A DNA stretch of 32,160 nucleotides from assembly GCA_900321835.1 (NCBI GenBank), contig ONXQ01000058.1, positions 1-32,160 on the forward strand. The letters run 5' to 3'. Source of the DNA: an uncultured Prevotellaceae bacterium. GTDB taxonomy: Bacteria; Bacteroidota; Bacteroidia; Bacteroidales; Bacteroidaceae. Each line of letters starts with the position of its first letter. Position 1 is the stretch's first letter. The notes under the pieces were generated by a model, which saw only the letters and a list, made by a program, of their open reading frames with translations, searched no databases and was not told where the DNA came from. Below, in pieces: positions 7,515-16,598 of the stretch. Position numbers and translations under genes: made by a program.

Positions 7515-9944
7515 TTAGATGTTAGCGATGGACATGATGTCGGCAAAGACACCGGCGGCGGTGACGCTGGCGCCTGCACCGTAACCCTGGATTTGCATGG
7601 GGTAGTCGTGGTAACGCTCTGTGGTGATGAGGATGATGTTGTTCGACCCCTCAAGCGAGTAGAAGGGATGGCTCTTGCCGACCGCCTTGAGTTCGACGCG
7701 GGCTTGGCCGCCGTCGAGCGAAGCCACAAAGCGCCAGCGCTTTCCCTCGGCTTCGAGTGCACTGCGGCGCTTCTCAAAGTCAGCGTCGAGCGAAGGCAAC
7801 TGCTGCCAGAACTCTTCTTGTGTCCCTTCGAAAAGTTTGTCGGGAATGAACAAATGTTTTTCGACGTCGCTCTGGTTGAGGCGGTAACCGGCTTCGCGGC
7901 CGAGGATGACCAGTTTGCGAATGACGTCGGTGCCGCTCAGATCGACGCGTGGGTCAGGCTCGCTGTAGCCTTCGTCTTTGGCACGGCGCACGGTCTGGGA
8001 GAAAGGCACCTGGGCCGAGAGGGTGTTGAAGATGAAGTTGAGTGTACCGCTGAGCACAGCCTCCAGTTTCAGAATCTTGTCGCCGCTGTTGATGAGGTCG
8101 TTGATGGTGTTAATGATGGGCAGACCGGCGCCGACGTTGGTTTCGAAGAGGAACTTGACGCCGCGGCGACGTGCCGTAGCCTTGAGGCGGGCATAGTTGT
8201 CGTAGTCGGACGACGCAGCGACCTTGTTGGCGGCGACGACCGAGATGCTGTGTTCGAAGAAGTCGTTGTAGAGGCTGGCTACTTCGCTGCTGGCGGTGCA
8301 GTCAACAAAGACGCTGTTGAAGATGTTCATGCCTATGACTTCGTCGTGCAGGCGCTGCAGGTTGCTGGCAGGAGCGTTGCGCAGGTTCTCGCGGTAGTTT
8401 TCGAGGTCGAGTCCGTCGCGGCTGAACATGGCGTTGTGTCCGCTGGCGATGCCGACGACGTTGAGTCTGAGTCCGCGCTCTTTCATCAGGCGTTCGCGCT
8501 GGCTGGCAATCTGCTGGATGAGGCTGCTGCCTACGGTTCCGACGCCGCAGATGAAGAGGTTGAGCACCTGGTATTCCGAGAGGAAGAAGGAGTCGTGGAT
8601 GACGTTGAGCGACTTGCGCAGCAGACGGCTTTCGACGACGAAGGAGATGTTCGTCTCGCTCGCACCTTGTGCACAGGCAATCACGCTGATGCCGTTGCGT
8701 CCGAGGGTGCCGAAGAGTTTGCCGGCAATGCCGGGGGTGTGCTTCATGTTCTCGCCTACGACGGCGACGGTGGCAAGGTTTTTCTCGACCTTCATCTCGA
8801 ACATGGCGCCCATCTGGATTTCCTTTTCAAACTCGCTGTTGAGCACTTCGCAGGCCTTGTCGGCGTCTTCGTTGCGCACACCGATTGAGGTTGAGTTCTC
8901 GGACGAAGCCTGACTGACCATGAAGACCGAGATGCCTTCGTCGGCGAGGGCGGTGAAGATGCGGCGGTTGACGCCGATGACGCCGACCATCGACAGACCT
9001 GCCACGGTGATGAGGCTCGTGTCGTTGATGGAGGAGATGCCCTTGATGGCACGTCCTGCGTCGGACGGTTCCTGCTCAATCACCGTGCCTTTCGCTTCGG
9101 GGCGGAAGGTGTTCTTTATATAAATAGGTATATTCTTGATGCAGACGGGATAGATGGTGGGTGGATAGACCACTTTGGCGCCGAAGTTGCAGAGTTCCAT
9201 CGCCTCGACGTATGAGAGGCGGTCGATGGTGTAGGCAGCCGTGATGACGCGCGGGTCGGCAGTCATGAAACCATCGACGTCGGTCCATATCTCCAGCGCC
9301 TCGGCATCGAGGGCCGCGGCGATGATGCTGGCGGTGTAGTCGCTGCCGCCACGCCCGAGGTTGGTCACCTCGCCTGTGTGTATGTCGGTGGAAATGAAGC
9401 CGGGAACGACGCTGACCTTGCCGTGCTTCTTGAACTCACGTCGCACGAGCCGGTTGGTCGCCTCCGTCACGAGCAGGTTCTTCCCCTGCTTCTTCTCCGT
9501 CTTCACGAAGTCGAGGGCGTTGTGCCACGTCGCTCCGTCGATGAGGGTCGCAACGATGTGGGAAGACATGCGTTCGCCGTAACTGACGATGGCGCACAGC
9601 GTCTTCTCCGACAAGTCGCGGATCAGATAAACACCCTGGTAGATGCTCTTCAACTCGTCGAGCAGCGCATCTACCACTTGCAATAACTCTACTTGCTTCT
9701 CCATGTCGGGAATCACCGCGTCAATCATCCGGTGGTGGCGACTGACCATCTCGTGGTACAAACCGAGATAGGCCGCATCGCCTTCCTGGGCCATTTGTGC
9801 CGTGCGGATCAACTGGTCCGTCAGGCCGCCCAGGGCTGAGACCACCACGACGACTGCGTCCGTCGAGGCTTCCACGATTTCCTTGACATTGAGAATGCTT
9901 TCCACGGAACCTACGGACGTTCCGCCAAATTTCATGACTCTCAT
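7515..9944 (-). CDS. thrA: Bifunctional aspartokinase / homoserine dehydrogenase
   Basis: 809 residues, the normal length for ThrA. Residues ~1-300 are the aspartokinase ('MKFGGTSVGSVESI' at the start, later 'GRGGSDYTASIIAAALDAE'). Residues ~310-460 hold the paired ACT regulatory domains that usually bind threonine. Residues ~465-809 are homoserine dehydrogenase, with the NAD(P)-binding 'FICGVGTVGSSLIQQI' and the catalytic-region segments 'ETNVGAGLPIINTINDL' and 'LSGTLNFIF'. It catalyses the first and third steps from aspartate to threonine. It is the first gene of the operon and has a well-formed promoter about 42 bp upstream of the ATG. No threonine-rich leader peptide or attenuator is visible in the 5' leader, so control is probably allosteric or by another mechanism. 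Confidence 0.96.
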   Translation of the reverse strand: MRVMKFGGTSVGSVESILNVKEIVEASTDAVVVVVSALGGLTDQLIRTAQMAQEGDAAYLGLYHEMVSRHHRMIDAVIPDMEKQVELLQVVDALLDELKSIYQGVYLIRDLSEKTLCAIVSYGERMSSHIVATLIDGATWHNALDFVKTEKKQGKNLLVTEATNRLVRREFKKHGKVSVVPGFISTDIHTGEVTNLGRGGSDYTASIIAAALDAEALEIWTDVDGFMTADPRVITAAYTIDRLSYVEAMELCNFGAKVVYPPTIYPVCIKNIPIYIKNTFRPEAKGTVIEQEPSDAGRAIKGISSINDTSLITVAGLSMVGVIGVNRRIFTALADEGISVFMVSQASSENSTSIGVRNEDADKACEVLNSEFEKEIQMGAMFEMKVEKNLATVAVVGENMKHTPGIAGKLFGTLGRNGISVIACAQGASETNISFVVESRLLRKSLNVIHDSFFLSEYQVLNLFICGVGTVGSSLIQQIASQRERLMKERGLRLNVVGIASGHNAMFSRDGLDLENYRENLRNAPASNLQRLHDEVIGMNIFNSVFVDCTASSEVASLYNDFFEHSISVVAANKVAASSDYDNYARLKATARRRGVKFLFETNVGAGLPIINTINDLINSGDKILKLEAVLSGTLNFIFNTLSAQVPFSQTVRRAKDEGYSEPDPRVDLSGTDVIRKLVILGREAGYRLNQSDVEKHLFIPDKLFEGTQEEFWQQLPSLDADFEKRRSALEAEGKRWRFVASLDGGQARVELKAVGKSHPFYSLEGSNNIILITTERYHDYPMQIQGYGAGASVTAAGVFADIMSIANI

Positions 9945-9985
9945 GTGTTACAAGTTGTTCAGTAAAAAAAGTGCGTATGCGACTG

Positions 9986-10016
9986 CAAAGGTACAACAAA
10001 AAAGTCAAACGGCAAA
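9986..10016 (-). promoter_or_regulatory. Bacteroidota-type promoter of the threonine operon
   Basis: On the minus strand, TTTG (10016-10013), a 19-base spacer, then TACCTTTG (9993-9986) match the Bacteroidota sigma-ABfr consensus TTTG-N19/21-TAnnTTTG. Transcription should begin a few bases further on, leaving a leader of about 35 bases before thrA. Confidence 0.8.
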
Positions 10017-10072
10017 TGTCCGGGCGCAAAAAGTGGCAGGAGGGCAGCATAAAAGCGCTGGGAACGGACCGT

Positions 10073-11317
10073 TCACTTGTAGTTGCTGAACAGTCCGTGG
10101 CCTTCCATCATGTGGAGGACGGACTCTTCGAGTTCGGTGCGGCGGACGATTTCGTTCTTCTGCCAGAAGTCGGGGTTGTAGTCGGTGTGGCTGATGGCCG
10201 TCTTGAGGTCAGTCTGTTCCCCGATTTCCAGCGAGAAGTCGGGCTGTGTGCGGCCAGCCAGTTCGTTCTCGCCGAGGTTGTAGAGCACGCTGTGCAGGCT
10301 GACGGGCCGCCCGATGAAGGTCGTGGTGGCATGGGCGCTCACAGTCGTCAGTTCTGAATAACTCTGGCGTGAGTTGAGCGCGTCGTGGGTCTTGGGGTCG
10401 AAGCGGTCGCCCACACGCCGGAAGTTGATGGTGAAGTGGGCGACGAAGTCGTGCTCCTCGCCCGTGACGATGTCCTGCATGGTGAGTCCCAGCAAGTTGC
10501 CCTCGCAGCGCAGCAGTCCGAGCGTCTTCATGTCGACATAGACGACGGCCTGCAGGATGGGGCTTGAGACGATGGGGAGCGGTTCGAAATAGAGGACGTA
10601 GCAGTCGGGCGTCGTGGGCGACGTGCTGCGCAGGGTGTTGTACGTCACCTTGTAGTACCGCTCGAAGTTCTCGCGCAGCGGCGAGATGATGCCGTGCATC
10701 CCGGCACCGATGTCGGGCGTGACAACCGCAAGTTGCGAGAGGGTGAAGTAGTTGGTGACGTACTGGTAGCGGGTGAGTGAGTCGCTGGGCAGGCCGGCGT
10801 AGCGTCCTTCGAGCAGGTAGGCCGTCGGGAAGCAGAAGGAGGTGCGGCCCCAGAAGAAGGCTTCGATGTATTCGTTGCAGACGCTGTCGGTCTGCGTGAC
10901 CTGGCGGTAGAAATAGTTGCCCTGCACCTTGCGCGAACGGCGGAATTCCTTCACGGCCTTCTTGACGACGCGCCTTGCCAGCCGGTCGCCCGAGGGCAGG
11001 ATGGTCACTTCGGCAATGTCGTAGGTGGCCGGCCGCAGTTTCACGACCGGTTGGAGACGGCTCACGGGCAGGTTGACCGTTTCGTAGCCGACGAACGAGA
11101 TGCGCACGTGTGCCGTGTCGGCGGCAACGAAGCGGAAGTCGCCGTCGGCGTTGGTGATGGTGCCCTGTCCGCTGGTGGCATAGACATTGGCATAGCCGAG
11201 GGGATTCCCCGTCTTGCCGTCAATCACCCGAGCCTCGACCGTGCGCATCTGACCACTGACCGACAGGGTGCCTGCCAGCCAGAACATGATGAACAAGAAG
11301 CGTACCATACAATTCAT
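10073..11317 (-). CDS. Exported CarboxypepD_reg-like domain protein
   Basis: About 414 residues from the ATG at 11317 (MNCMVRFLF), chosen because it gives a clean signal peptide ending at 'LAGTLSVSGQ'. The ATG at 11308 (MVRFLF) is equally possible. The frame extends to 11440, but that leader falls in a repeat and is not credible. Residues ~25-115 are a carboxypeptidase-regulatory-like beta sandwich ('VEARVIDGKTGNPLGYANVY', 'GTITNADGDFRF', 'ISFVGYETV'), the domain that opens many Bacteroidota outer-membrane proteins. The remaining ~300 residues are a conserved all-beta region with no catalytic motif I recognise. No TonB-dependent barrel follows, so this is a stand-alone periplasmic or surface protein of unknown role. 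It sits between the threonine operon and repeat element A, which occupies its promoter region. Confidence 0.82.
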   Translation of the reverse strand: MNCMVRFLFIMFWLAGTLSVSGQMRTVEARVIDGKTGNPLGYANVYATSGQGTITNADGDFRFVAADTAHVRISFVGYETVNLPVSRLQPVVKLRPATYDIAEVTILPSGDRLARRVVKKAVKEFRRSRKVQGNYFYRQVTQTDSVCNEYIEAFFWGRTSFCFPTAYLLEGRYAGLPSDSLTRYQYVTNYFTLSQLAVVTPDIGAGMHGIISPLRENFERYYKVTYNTLRSTSPTTPDCYVLYFEPLPIVSSPILQAVVYVDMKTLGLLRCEGNLLGLTMQDIVTGEEHDFVAHFTINFRRVGDRFDPKTHDALNSRQSYSELTTVSAHATTTFIGRPVSLHSVLYNLGENELAGRTQPDFSLEIGEQTDLKTAISHTDYNPDFWQKNEIVRRTELEESVLHMMEGHGLFSNYK

Positions 11318-11324
11318 GCAGCAA

Positions 11325-11451
11325 ACACGTATCTCGATTCTTTCTGCCTCCACGTATCTCAAGTATCTCATGTATTCTTTTTTCGTCAAATTCGTAGTCG
11401 AAAAAATAATCCATGTGATACTCGAGATACGCGGAGCCATATTTCGTCGTC
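11325..11451 (-). repeat. Imperfect palindromic intergenic element, copy A
   Basis: Two arms of about 40 bases are near complements of each other: the plus-strand arm from about 11346 (GCCTCCACGTATCTCAAGTA) and the arm ending about 11437 (ACTCGAGATACGCGGAGCC). The centre is T-rich and TTCGTAGTCGAA-like. Read on the minus strand it matches copy B (22385-22500) at roughly 90% over the first ~70 bases, including the outer GACGACGAAA. The left outer end is degenerate and instead repeats CACGTATCTC. It lies between the terminator after the small gene and the start of the CarboxypepD_reg gene. Confidence 0.75.
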
Positions 11452-11459
11452 AAACAAAA

Positions 11460-11495
11460 GCCACCGCAGCGGCAGGAAGTGTGCGCTGCGGTGGC
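11460..11495 (-). terminator. Intrinsic terminator of the C10 peptidase / small-peptide operon
   Basis: Perfect 12-bp stem GCCACCGCAGCG (11460-11471) paired with CGCTGCGGTGGC (11484-11495). It is followed on the minus strand by TTTTGTTT and starts about 29 bp past the stop of the small WGDLW gene. Confidence 0.85.
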
Positions 11496-11524
11496 AGAAA
11501 AAGGGTGGGGCTGCGGACCGACCG

Positions 11525-11698
11525 CTACCAGAGGTCGCCCCAGTCGGTGTGCTCGTCTTCGTCGTGCGATTTGGTCTCGGCCACGTCGGGACCATTATCA
11601 CCGCCGAAGTGCAGCGAGTCGTCGCCGCAGATGTACTGGCGGACGTGCAGGGTCAGGGATTCCTGACCGGGTGTTTGATAGGATTTCTTATGGTTCAT
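11525..11698 (-). CDS. 57-residue peptide ending WGDLW (micro-gene 1)
   Basis: ATG at 11698 to TAG at 11525. The peptide starts MNHKKSYQTPGQESL and ends DEDEHTDWGDLW. It has no signal peptide or membrane segment, is acidic in its C-terminal half, and carries one Cys. Its ATG overlaps the TGA of the C10 peptidase gene (ATGA, 11695-11698), and a strong terminator follows its stop, so it is the last gene of that transcript and probably translationally coupled. Two further genes in the window (21550-21723 and 27515-27703) share the KK[ST]Y start and the WG..LW end, which argues that this short frame is real. Function unknown; substrate, inhibitor, propeptide or signalling peptide are all open. 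Confidence 0.75.
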   Translation of the reverse strand: MNHKKSYQTPGQESLTLHVRQYICGDDSLHFGGDNGPDVAETKSHDEDEHTDWGDLW

Positions 11699-14600
11699 TT
11701 GATCAGCACTTTTTGTCCGTTGATAATGTAGAGGCCGGGGGTTAATGGGGCATTGTCTGCCACGCGACGGCCTTGCAGGTCATAGACGGCACCAGAATTT
11801 TTCACATTTAACTTTTCACTATTCACTTCCCCGATGCCTGTGGCCGTGTCGTCGATGACGATGGCAAGGCGCTTTGCAGCCAGTGAGGCTGGAGCGGTGA
11901 AGTAGGCACGGAAGGGGGCTACATCGACGCTGCCGCTGGTTTTCCAGAACTTGTTCTGGGCGATGTAATAGACGTTGGCATCGGTGACGGCCTGCTGGGT
12001 ATAGGTGCCCAGGAGGCTCCAGCCGGCGAGGTCGGAGGCAGCCGTGGCGTCGGCGGTGGGAGCCACAGCGGCCGACGTGGCAAGGAAACCGACGGTGGCT
12101 TCGCCTTCGCCCAGACGGCGATAGACAGCCGGGGTGTTGGCGGCTACGCGGCTGACGGGGGTGAAACGCATCGATTCATCGCTGACCGAAGCGAGGGTGT
12201 AGAACTGCACGTCGGCATTGGTCTCGACGGAGTAGGGCAGCAGGAGCGTGCCCCACTGTTGCGTCATCGAGCGTTCGTAGCGGGCATTTAGAGCGGTGAA
12301 CGACTTGGGGAAGTCGAGCGCCACACCGTCGGTAAGGACGAAGTTGAGGCACTGGCCGTTGGCGACGACGTTGTTCTGCTCCGACTTGAACTGTGTGCCG
12401 GTGGCGGCGTAGATGACCTGGTTCTTGTTGCGCGGATAGAAGCGCACACCCGTAGCCTGTCCGTAGAGGGTGAGGTCGTTGCCTGCCGTGTAGTCAACAT
12501 AACCGGCATCGCGTCCGCCCCAGAAGTAGTCCTGACGCAGGTAGGAAGCGTCGGTCTCCTGCTCGGCAGCCGTTCCGCTGATGAACTGCAGGCGCACGTT
12601 CTTCATCTGGATATAACTCTTCAGGGCTCGGATGCCAAAGAAGACGGAATTGCTGGTCGTTGTGGCGGCACAGGTGTAGGTGCCAAAGGCGCGGGAGTCA
12701 CCGCTGTTGAAGGTGCTCACCTGCTCCGAAGCGCCGACACGCTCACCGATGATGAAGGCCACCATGTCGGCAGCGTCGCCCTCGAAAATCGTGCCGAGAT
12801 CGACACTGAGGCGGTAGGTACCGTTGGGCAGACCGCTGACGTTCTGGTTGATTTCCAGGTCGTTGAGCGTAGGATACCAAATATTATAGACGCGTGCGCC
12901 GTCCTGGTCGCGAATCCACACGTCGCCGTCGCCTTCCACGTTCTTGACACCCATTGTCCATCCGGCAGGGGCCTCGCCCGAGAGTGATGCGTCGGAGAGG
13001 TTGGCATTCACGACAAACTGCGTGGCGTCTTGGCCTGCCTCTGCAATCTTGGCACCGTTGGTCAGGACGGTGATGGCTGTCTGAATCTCGTCGGCTGTCT
13101 TCGTGGCATACTCGGCGTCAGTCCATTCGTACTGCGCCAAAGCCGCCGTGGCTGCACCCGGCGTGGAGGCCTCGTAGGTGTTGCGTGCGTTCTGGCAATA
13201 TGCAAGAGCACGGGCGTAGGGTGTTATGATTTCGACGTCGGCTCCGTAGCAGAGCACCACGGCATTGTCCCAACCGACCCAGTTGGCATCGGTGCCTTCG
13301 ATGAAGAGACCGGCCGTCACGTTGCCCTTAGCCGTGGCAGTGAACTTCTCGGTCGTGAAGTATTTAGGCGCGGCGTTGCCCGTGTGGCAAGCGACCGTCT
13401 TGTCGCCCAGGCGCAGCGTCACGCCACTCACACTGAGCGCAGTGTTGTTCTGACGTACAGCATTGACGGCTGCACGCAGCGCGTAGGTGCCTTTGTAGAG
13501 ATAGATGCTCTGCGTGACATTCATGTTGGCCAAAGCACCTTCTGACCCCGTCCACGACTCCATAAAGTCAGGATCGAAGTTGGCGTAGGTGGCTCCCTGT
13601 TTCCAAAGGTTGCCGCTGAGCGTCCAGCCCGTCAGGTCATCCTCCATGCGGGGGTTCGTCAGGAGCGGCAGACGGATAGGATTTGTGGCCGAAGCCAGTG
13701 CGTAGTAAGATTCCTCCGAACCTGCCCAGTAGAGGAACAGGTTGTCAACGCCCACCCAGTTGGCTGTCGTCATGTCGGTCTTCATGCCGAAGGTGAGGGT
13801 GCCGTCGGTCACGGTGACTTTCAGGGCGTAGATTTCGGGAACGCCGTTGTTGGTTCCGAGGCTGACGGCCTGGTCGCCGGCCCAGAACGTGACGCCTTCG
13901 ACGTTACGGCCTTCTCCGCCCTGTGCTGTAGCCATGAACGAACCGCCGATGTAGTAGGTGCCGTTCTGCAGTTCGCGGATGGTCTGCTGGAAACCGCCGT
14001 TGTCAAGCATTTTGGTGGATTCGGTCCAGCGCTCGATGAAGGGAGCCGACATTGCAGCGCCGTCGCTGCCGCTGTAGTTGCCCCAAGTGCCTATGGCAAA
14101 GCCGTTGTTGGTGTACTCTCCGAGCGAGGCTGTGGAGAGCCAGGGCGCAAAGGCGTTGGTGAGGTCGTAGTATTCCTGGCCTGCTGCAGCGTTCTTTACG
14201 GTGCTGTAGGTGTAGTCGGGGGTGTTCAGATAGCGGTAGAGGCGGAAGTCGTCGGCTTTGTACCAACTGCCGGCCTTGACGCCGATGGAGAGTTTTCCGT
14301 CGCTGCCGACGGTGATGCCGTCGATGCAGACGTCTGTGAGGTAGTATTTTCCGCAGTCGTGTGCGCCGGTGGTGGCGGTTTGTTCGCCTGCGAAGACGGT
14401 CACAGTGTTGCCGGGGTCGGTAGCCACTTTGGCTGTGAGCCGATAGGTGCCGGGCGCAAGTCCGGTCAGTGTCTGGCTGATGCCATTCCCCGTGTCGCCT
14501 GCGAGCCATGAGTCGAGCACCATCGTGCCGTTGCAGCCCACAGCGCGCCACGTGTCGTTGTCGGCAGGACGGCTGTATTGTCCGTCGGCATAGGTCCAGC

Positions 14601-16128
14601 CCGTCGGACGATTGCTGCTGTTGTAGATTTCGAACGACGGGTTTGTTATTTTGCTCGTGACGTCTTCAAAGTCGCCAGGAACTTTGATGCGGTCGAGGAT
14701 GTGGAAGGTGTTATCGACGACGGTGAGGTACCACACACTGCCTGCGCCGGGATTGACGGTGAAGGTGAGCGGTACGTTGGCTCCACCTGCGGGGATGGGG
14801 GTCCAGTCGGCCTGATAGTTTTCCCACGCAGTGGGCTGGAAGGGTTGTTCGGAGCAGAAAATGTTGATGGCTGCACTGTAGTCGAAGGTGCCGTTGTTCT
14901 GCACGTTCACGGTGACGGTGTTGTCGGTGTTGGCCTGGAAGTTCGGTGCCGAAATCTGCGCGCTGAGGTTCTGACGCTTCGGGTAGATGCGGTGGGTCAT
15001 GCTTTGATCGACATTGAAGCCATTGGCGTCACTGAGGGCGAAGTAGCCATTCCATCCGCCGTTCCAACCGAAGTCGAAATAATATTTCCCGTCGCTCAGG
15101 CGGTAGCCGTCGAGCACGAAGGCATGGCCTGCCCCGTCGCTGGCGTAGCCGCTGTAGAGGATGGGCCGTCTTGCCTCCAGGTTCTCGGCAATCAGTCCTT
15201 CCCATGTGTCCATGTTGTTGATGCCGCTGTACCAGGTGTTTTCTCCGTTCAGGTTGAACACGGCCAGTGCATTGGGCTGTTCGCTGCTCTGCGCACCGCT
15301 GGCACCTGCCTGATAGTCCATGTGGACGGCTGTGCCGACGATGGACACCAGTTCCGCGGCACTGGTGTAGTAGTCGCTGCCGTTGCCGTAGTTCGTTCCG
15401 TTATACGAGTCCTTCATCAGTTCCCAGCGCATGGGAAAACCGGCTGGGTAGCCCTTCACGGCTATCTTTTTGGTCCATGTCGTATAGTCGTCCGTTTTGT
15501 TCAGAGTGTAGCGGGGGCAGTCGCGCCGCCAATAGTGAATCACTGACGAGGTGCTCGTGGCCACGCATCCTGTGGCACTGCGGCCTCCGCCAGCCTCGTC
15601 CCAGGGGCACAGGTCGAAGTAGGGCCAGCCTTGTCCCCAAGCCGATGTCATCAAGGGGGCAATGTCGCGCGAAGGTGCTTTGCGCACACGTGGGGCCTGG
15701 CGCCGTGCTTTCACGACCTGCCGTGCCGCCTCTTCGCCGTTTTCGGCCACGTAGGCATGGTATTTGTCGAGTGCCACCTCGAAGCCCATGAGGTAGTCCT
15801 GCAGGGCGGGCGGCATGTTGGATGGGTCGTAGTTGCCCTGTTCGGTGTAGCCGATGATTTCGGGCAGGAGGTCGTCGCCTGCGACGATGACAAATCCCTG
15901 GTTCTCACCGCGTGAGAAGATGTAGTAGGGTTTTGTCGTGGTGGAGAGTCTGGCCGCAGCGCGACGCTTCAGATTCACACTCTGTCCGCCGTTCAGGAGG
16001 ACGGGCTGGCTACCGGCAGGGAGATAGGGGGCTGCCAGTTGCTTGGCTCTCTGGAGGCTGATGGGGTCGGCCCATGCAGCCAGGCTGGCCAGCGCCAGCA
16101 GAGCACACGAAAGTAGGGTTCTTTTCAT
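11695..16128 (-). CDS. Secreted C10 (streptopain-like) cysteine peptidase with carbohydrate-binding-like modules
   Basis: 1477 residues. Signal peptide 1-20 (MKRTLLSCALLALASLAAWA). A SpeB-type propeptide occupies ~21-150. The C10 catalytic domain spans ~155-385: oxyanion Gln166 in 'SAWGQGWPY', nucleophile Cys188 in 'RSATGCVATS', His335 in 'DGAGHAFVLDGY', and the Trp loop 'FGWNGGWNGYF' at ~353-363. All expected catalytic residues are present. Next come a CARDB-like beta domain (~390-485) and four jelly-roll modules of the 'NPSFE..GW..DNF.LY' type (~490-1200) that resemble carbohydrate-binding modules. The last segments are a beta domain and the end 'VYDLQGRRV...GLYIINGQKVLIK', which resembles a T9SS-type sorting signal. 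C10 enzymes are usually under 500 residues, so the ~1000-residue tail is unusual. A proteolytic enzyme anchored to glycans or glycoproteins is a reasonable inference. Confidence 0.93.
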   Translation of the reverse strand: MKRTLLSCALLALASLAAWADPISLQRAKQLAAPYLPAGSQPVLLNGGQSVNLKRRAAARLSTTTKPYYIFSRGENQGFVIVAGDDLLPEIIGYTEQGNYDPSNMPPALQDYLMGFEVALDKYHAYVAENGEEAARQVVKARRQAPRVRKAPSRDIAPLMTSAWGQGWPYFDLCPWDEAGGGRSATGCVATSTSSVIHYWRRDCPRYTLNKTDDYTTWTKKIAVKGYPAGFPMRWELMKDSYNGTNYGNGSDYYTSAAELVSIVGTAVHMDYQAGASGAQSSEQPNALAVFNLNGENTWYSGINNMDTWEGLIAENLEARRPILYSGYASDGAGHAFVLDGYRLSDGKYYFDFGWNGGWNGYFALSDANGFNVDQSMTHRIYPKRQNLSAQISAPNFQANTDNTVTVNVQNNGTFDYSAAINIFCSEQPFQPTAWENYQADWTPIPAGGANVPLTFTVNPGAGSVWYLTVVDNTFHILDRIKVPGDFEDVTSKITNPSFEIYNSSNRPTGWTYADGQYSRPADNDTWRAVGCNGTMVLDSWLAGDTGNGISQTLTGLAPGTYRLTAKVATDPGNTVTVFAGEQTATTGAHDCGKYYLTDVCIDGITVGSDGKLSIGVKAGSWYKADDFRLYRYLNTPDYTYSTVKNAAAGQEYYDLTNAFAPWLSTASLGEYTNNGFAIGTWGNYSGSDGAAMSAPFIERWTESTKMLDNGGFQQTIRELQNGTYYIGGSFMATAQGGEGRNVEGVTFWAGDQAVSLGTNNGVPEIYALKVTVTDGTLTFGMKTDMTTANWVGVDNLFLYWAGSEESYYALASATNPIRLPLLTNPRMEDDLTGWTLSGNLWKQGATYANFDPDFMESWTGSEGALANMNVTQSIYLYKGTYALRAAVNAVRQNNTALSVSGVTLRLGDKTVACHTGNAAPKYFTTEKFTATAKGNVTAGLFIEGTDANWVGWDNAVVLCYGADVEIITPYARALAYCQNARNTYEASTPGAATAALAQYEWTDAEYATKTADEIQTAITVLTNGAKIAEAGQDATQFVVNANLSDASLSGEAPAGWTMGVKNVEGDGDVWIRDQDGARVYNIWYPTLNDLEINQNVSGLPNGTYRLSVDLGTIFEGDAADMVAFIIGERVGASEQVSTFNSGDSRAFGTYTCAATTTSNSVFFGIRALKSYIQMKNVRLQFISGTAAEQETDASYLRQDYFWGGRDAGYVDYTAGNDLTLYGQATGVRFYPRNKNQVIYAATGTQFKSEQNNVVANGQCLNFVLTDGVALDFPKSFTALNARYERSMTQQWGTLLLPYSVETNADVQFYTLASVSDESMRFTPVSRVAANTPAVYRRLGEGEATVGFLATSAAVAPTADATAASDLAGWSLLGTYTQQAVTDANVYYIAQNKFWKTSGSVDVAPFRAYFTAPASLAAKRLAIVIDDTATGIGEVNSEKLNVKNSGAVYDLQGRRVADNAPLTPGLYIINGQKVLIK

Positions 16129-16211
16129 ACAGTTAGCAATCGGTTAAGTGTCATTGATTATCTAAAAAGTCGGGATGCAGGACGCCTGGTGGCGGTTTCG
16201 CATTTCGCGTA

Positions 16212-16219
16212 CAAAGTTA
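16212..16219 (-). promoter_or_regulatory. Probable -7 element of the C10 peptidase operon
   Basis: TAACTTTG on the minus strand matches the Bacteroidota TAnnTTTG element. No TTTG is present 19-21 bases upstream, so the -33 half is weak or absent. The leader to the ATG at 16128 would be about 77 bases. Confidence 0.55.
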
Positions 16220-16378
16220 TGAAAAAAAATCTTCCGTTGTTCGTATTCAGATGCAGAATGAAAGATTTTTTGTACTTTTTGACGAAATTCTACACATTTG
16301 GGAACATGAGCAATGGCAGTTTGCCGTATGGCTGGCGGAAAGCGAACCAGCCATAACTGGCACCGCAGTCGAACTGAA

Positions 16379-16440
16379 TTTCGTCCGCAGACGAAAAAAA
16401 TTTCGTCCGCAGTTGAAATAAATTTCGTCTGCGGACGAAA
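16379..16440 (+). repeat. Three-unit dyad array, site 1
   Basis: Units TTTCGTCCGCAGACGAAA (16379-16396), TTTCGTCCGCAGTTGAAA (16401-16418) and TTTCGTCTGCGGACGAAA (16423-16440), separated by 4 bases of A/T, then a T-run. The first and third units are nearly perfect palindromes. The T-run follows on the plus strand although both neighbouring genes are on the minus strand, so the array is not simply their terminator. Nearly the same three-unit arrangement recurs at 32012-32073. Confidence 0.85.
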
Positions 16441-16542
16441 TTTTTTTCATCTACGGAGGGGAAATCCGGGAAGCAGGAAGTGTCGCTCCACTTTCGCATG
16501 TGTTTTATTTGCGAAACGAAGATGTATTATTATATAATATAA

Positions 16543-16574
16543 AAGGTGTACGGAACAGGGAGTCCGTACACCTT
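16543..16574 (-). terminator. Intrinsic terminator of the phosphatase-GH127 gene
   Basis: Perfect 12-bp stem AAGGTGTACGGA (16543-16554) with TCCGTACACCTT (16563-16574) and an 8-base loop. On the minus strand it is followed by TTTTATATTATATAAT. It begins 25 bp after the stop codon at 16599. Confidence 0.85.
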
Positions 16575-16598
16575 GAACGTGTCTGAAAGTGAGGGCGG

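Larger units (their letters stand above)
16129..16598. other. 470-bp intergenic region between the C10 and phosphatase-GH127 genes
   Basis: Both flanking genes read on the minus strand. The region holds the terminator of the upstream phosphatase-GH127 gene (16543-16574), a three-unit dyad array (16379-16440), and the -7 element and leader of the C10 gene (16212-16219). No credible coding sequence is seen; short open frames here mostly translate the dyad array. Confidence 0.7.

Noticed and set aside
9945-10072. Threonine leader peptide or attenuator before thrA
   Set aside because: The predicted leader is only about 35 bases, with no run of Thr/Ile codons and no alternative hairpins.
11318-11440. 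Upstream start at 11440 for the CarboxypepD_reg protein
   Set aside because: The added leader is encoded by palindromic element A and would bury the signal peptide.
16379-16440. Possible CRISPR array
   Set aside because: Units are 18 bases with only about 4 bases between them, are themselves palindromic, and there are no spacers and no cas genes.
16247-16450. Short minus-strand frame starting MKKISSADEI
   Set aside because: Its sequence is the translation of the dyad array and A/T spacers, with no resemblance to the WG..LW peptides.
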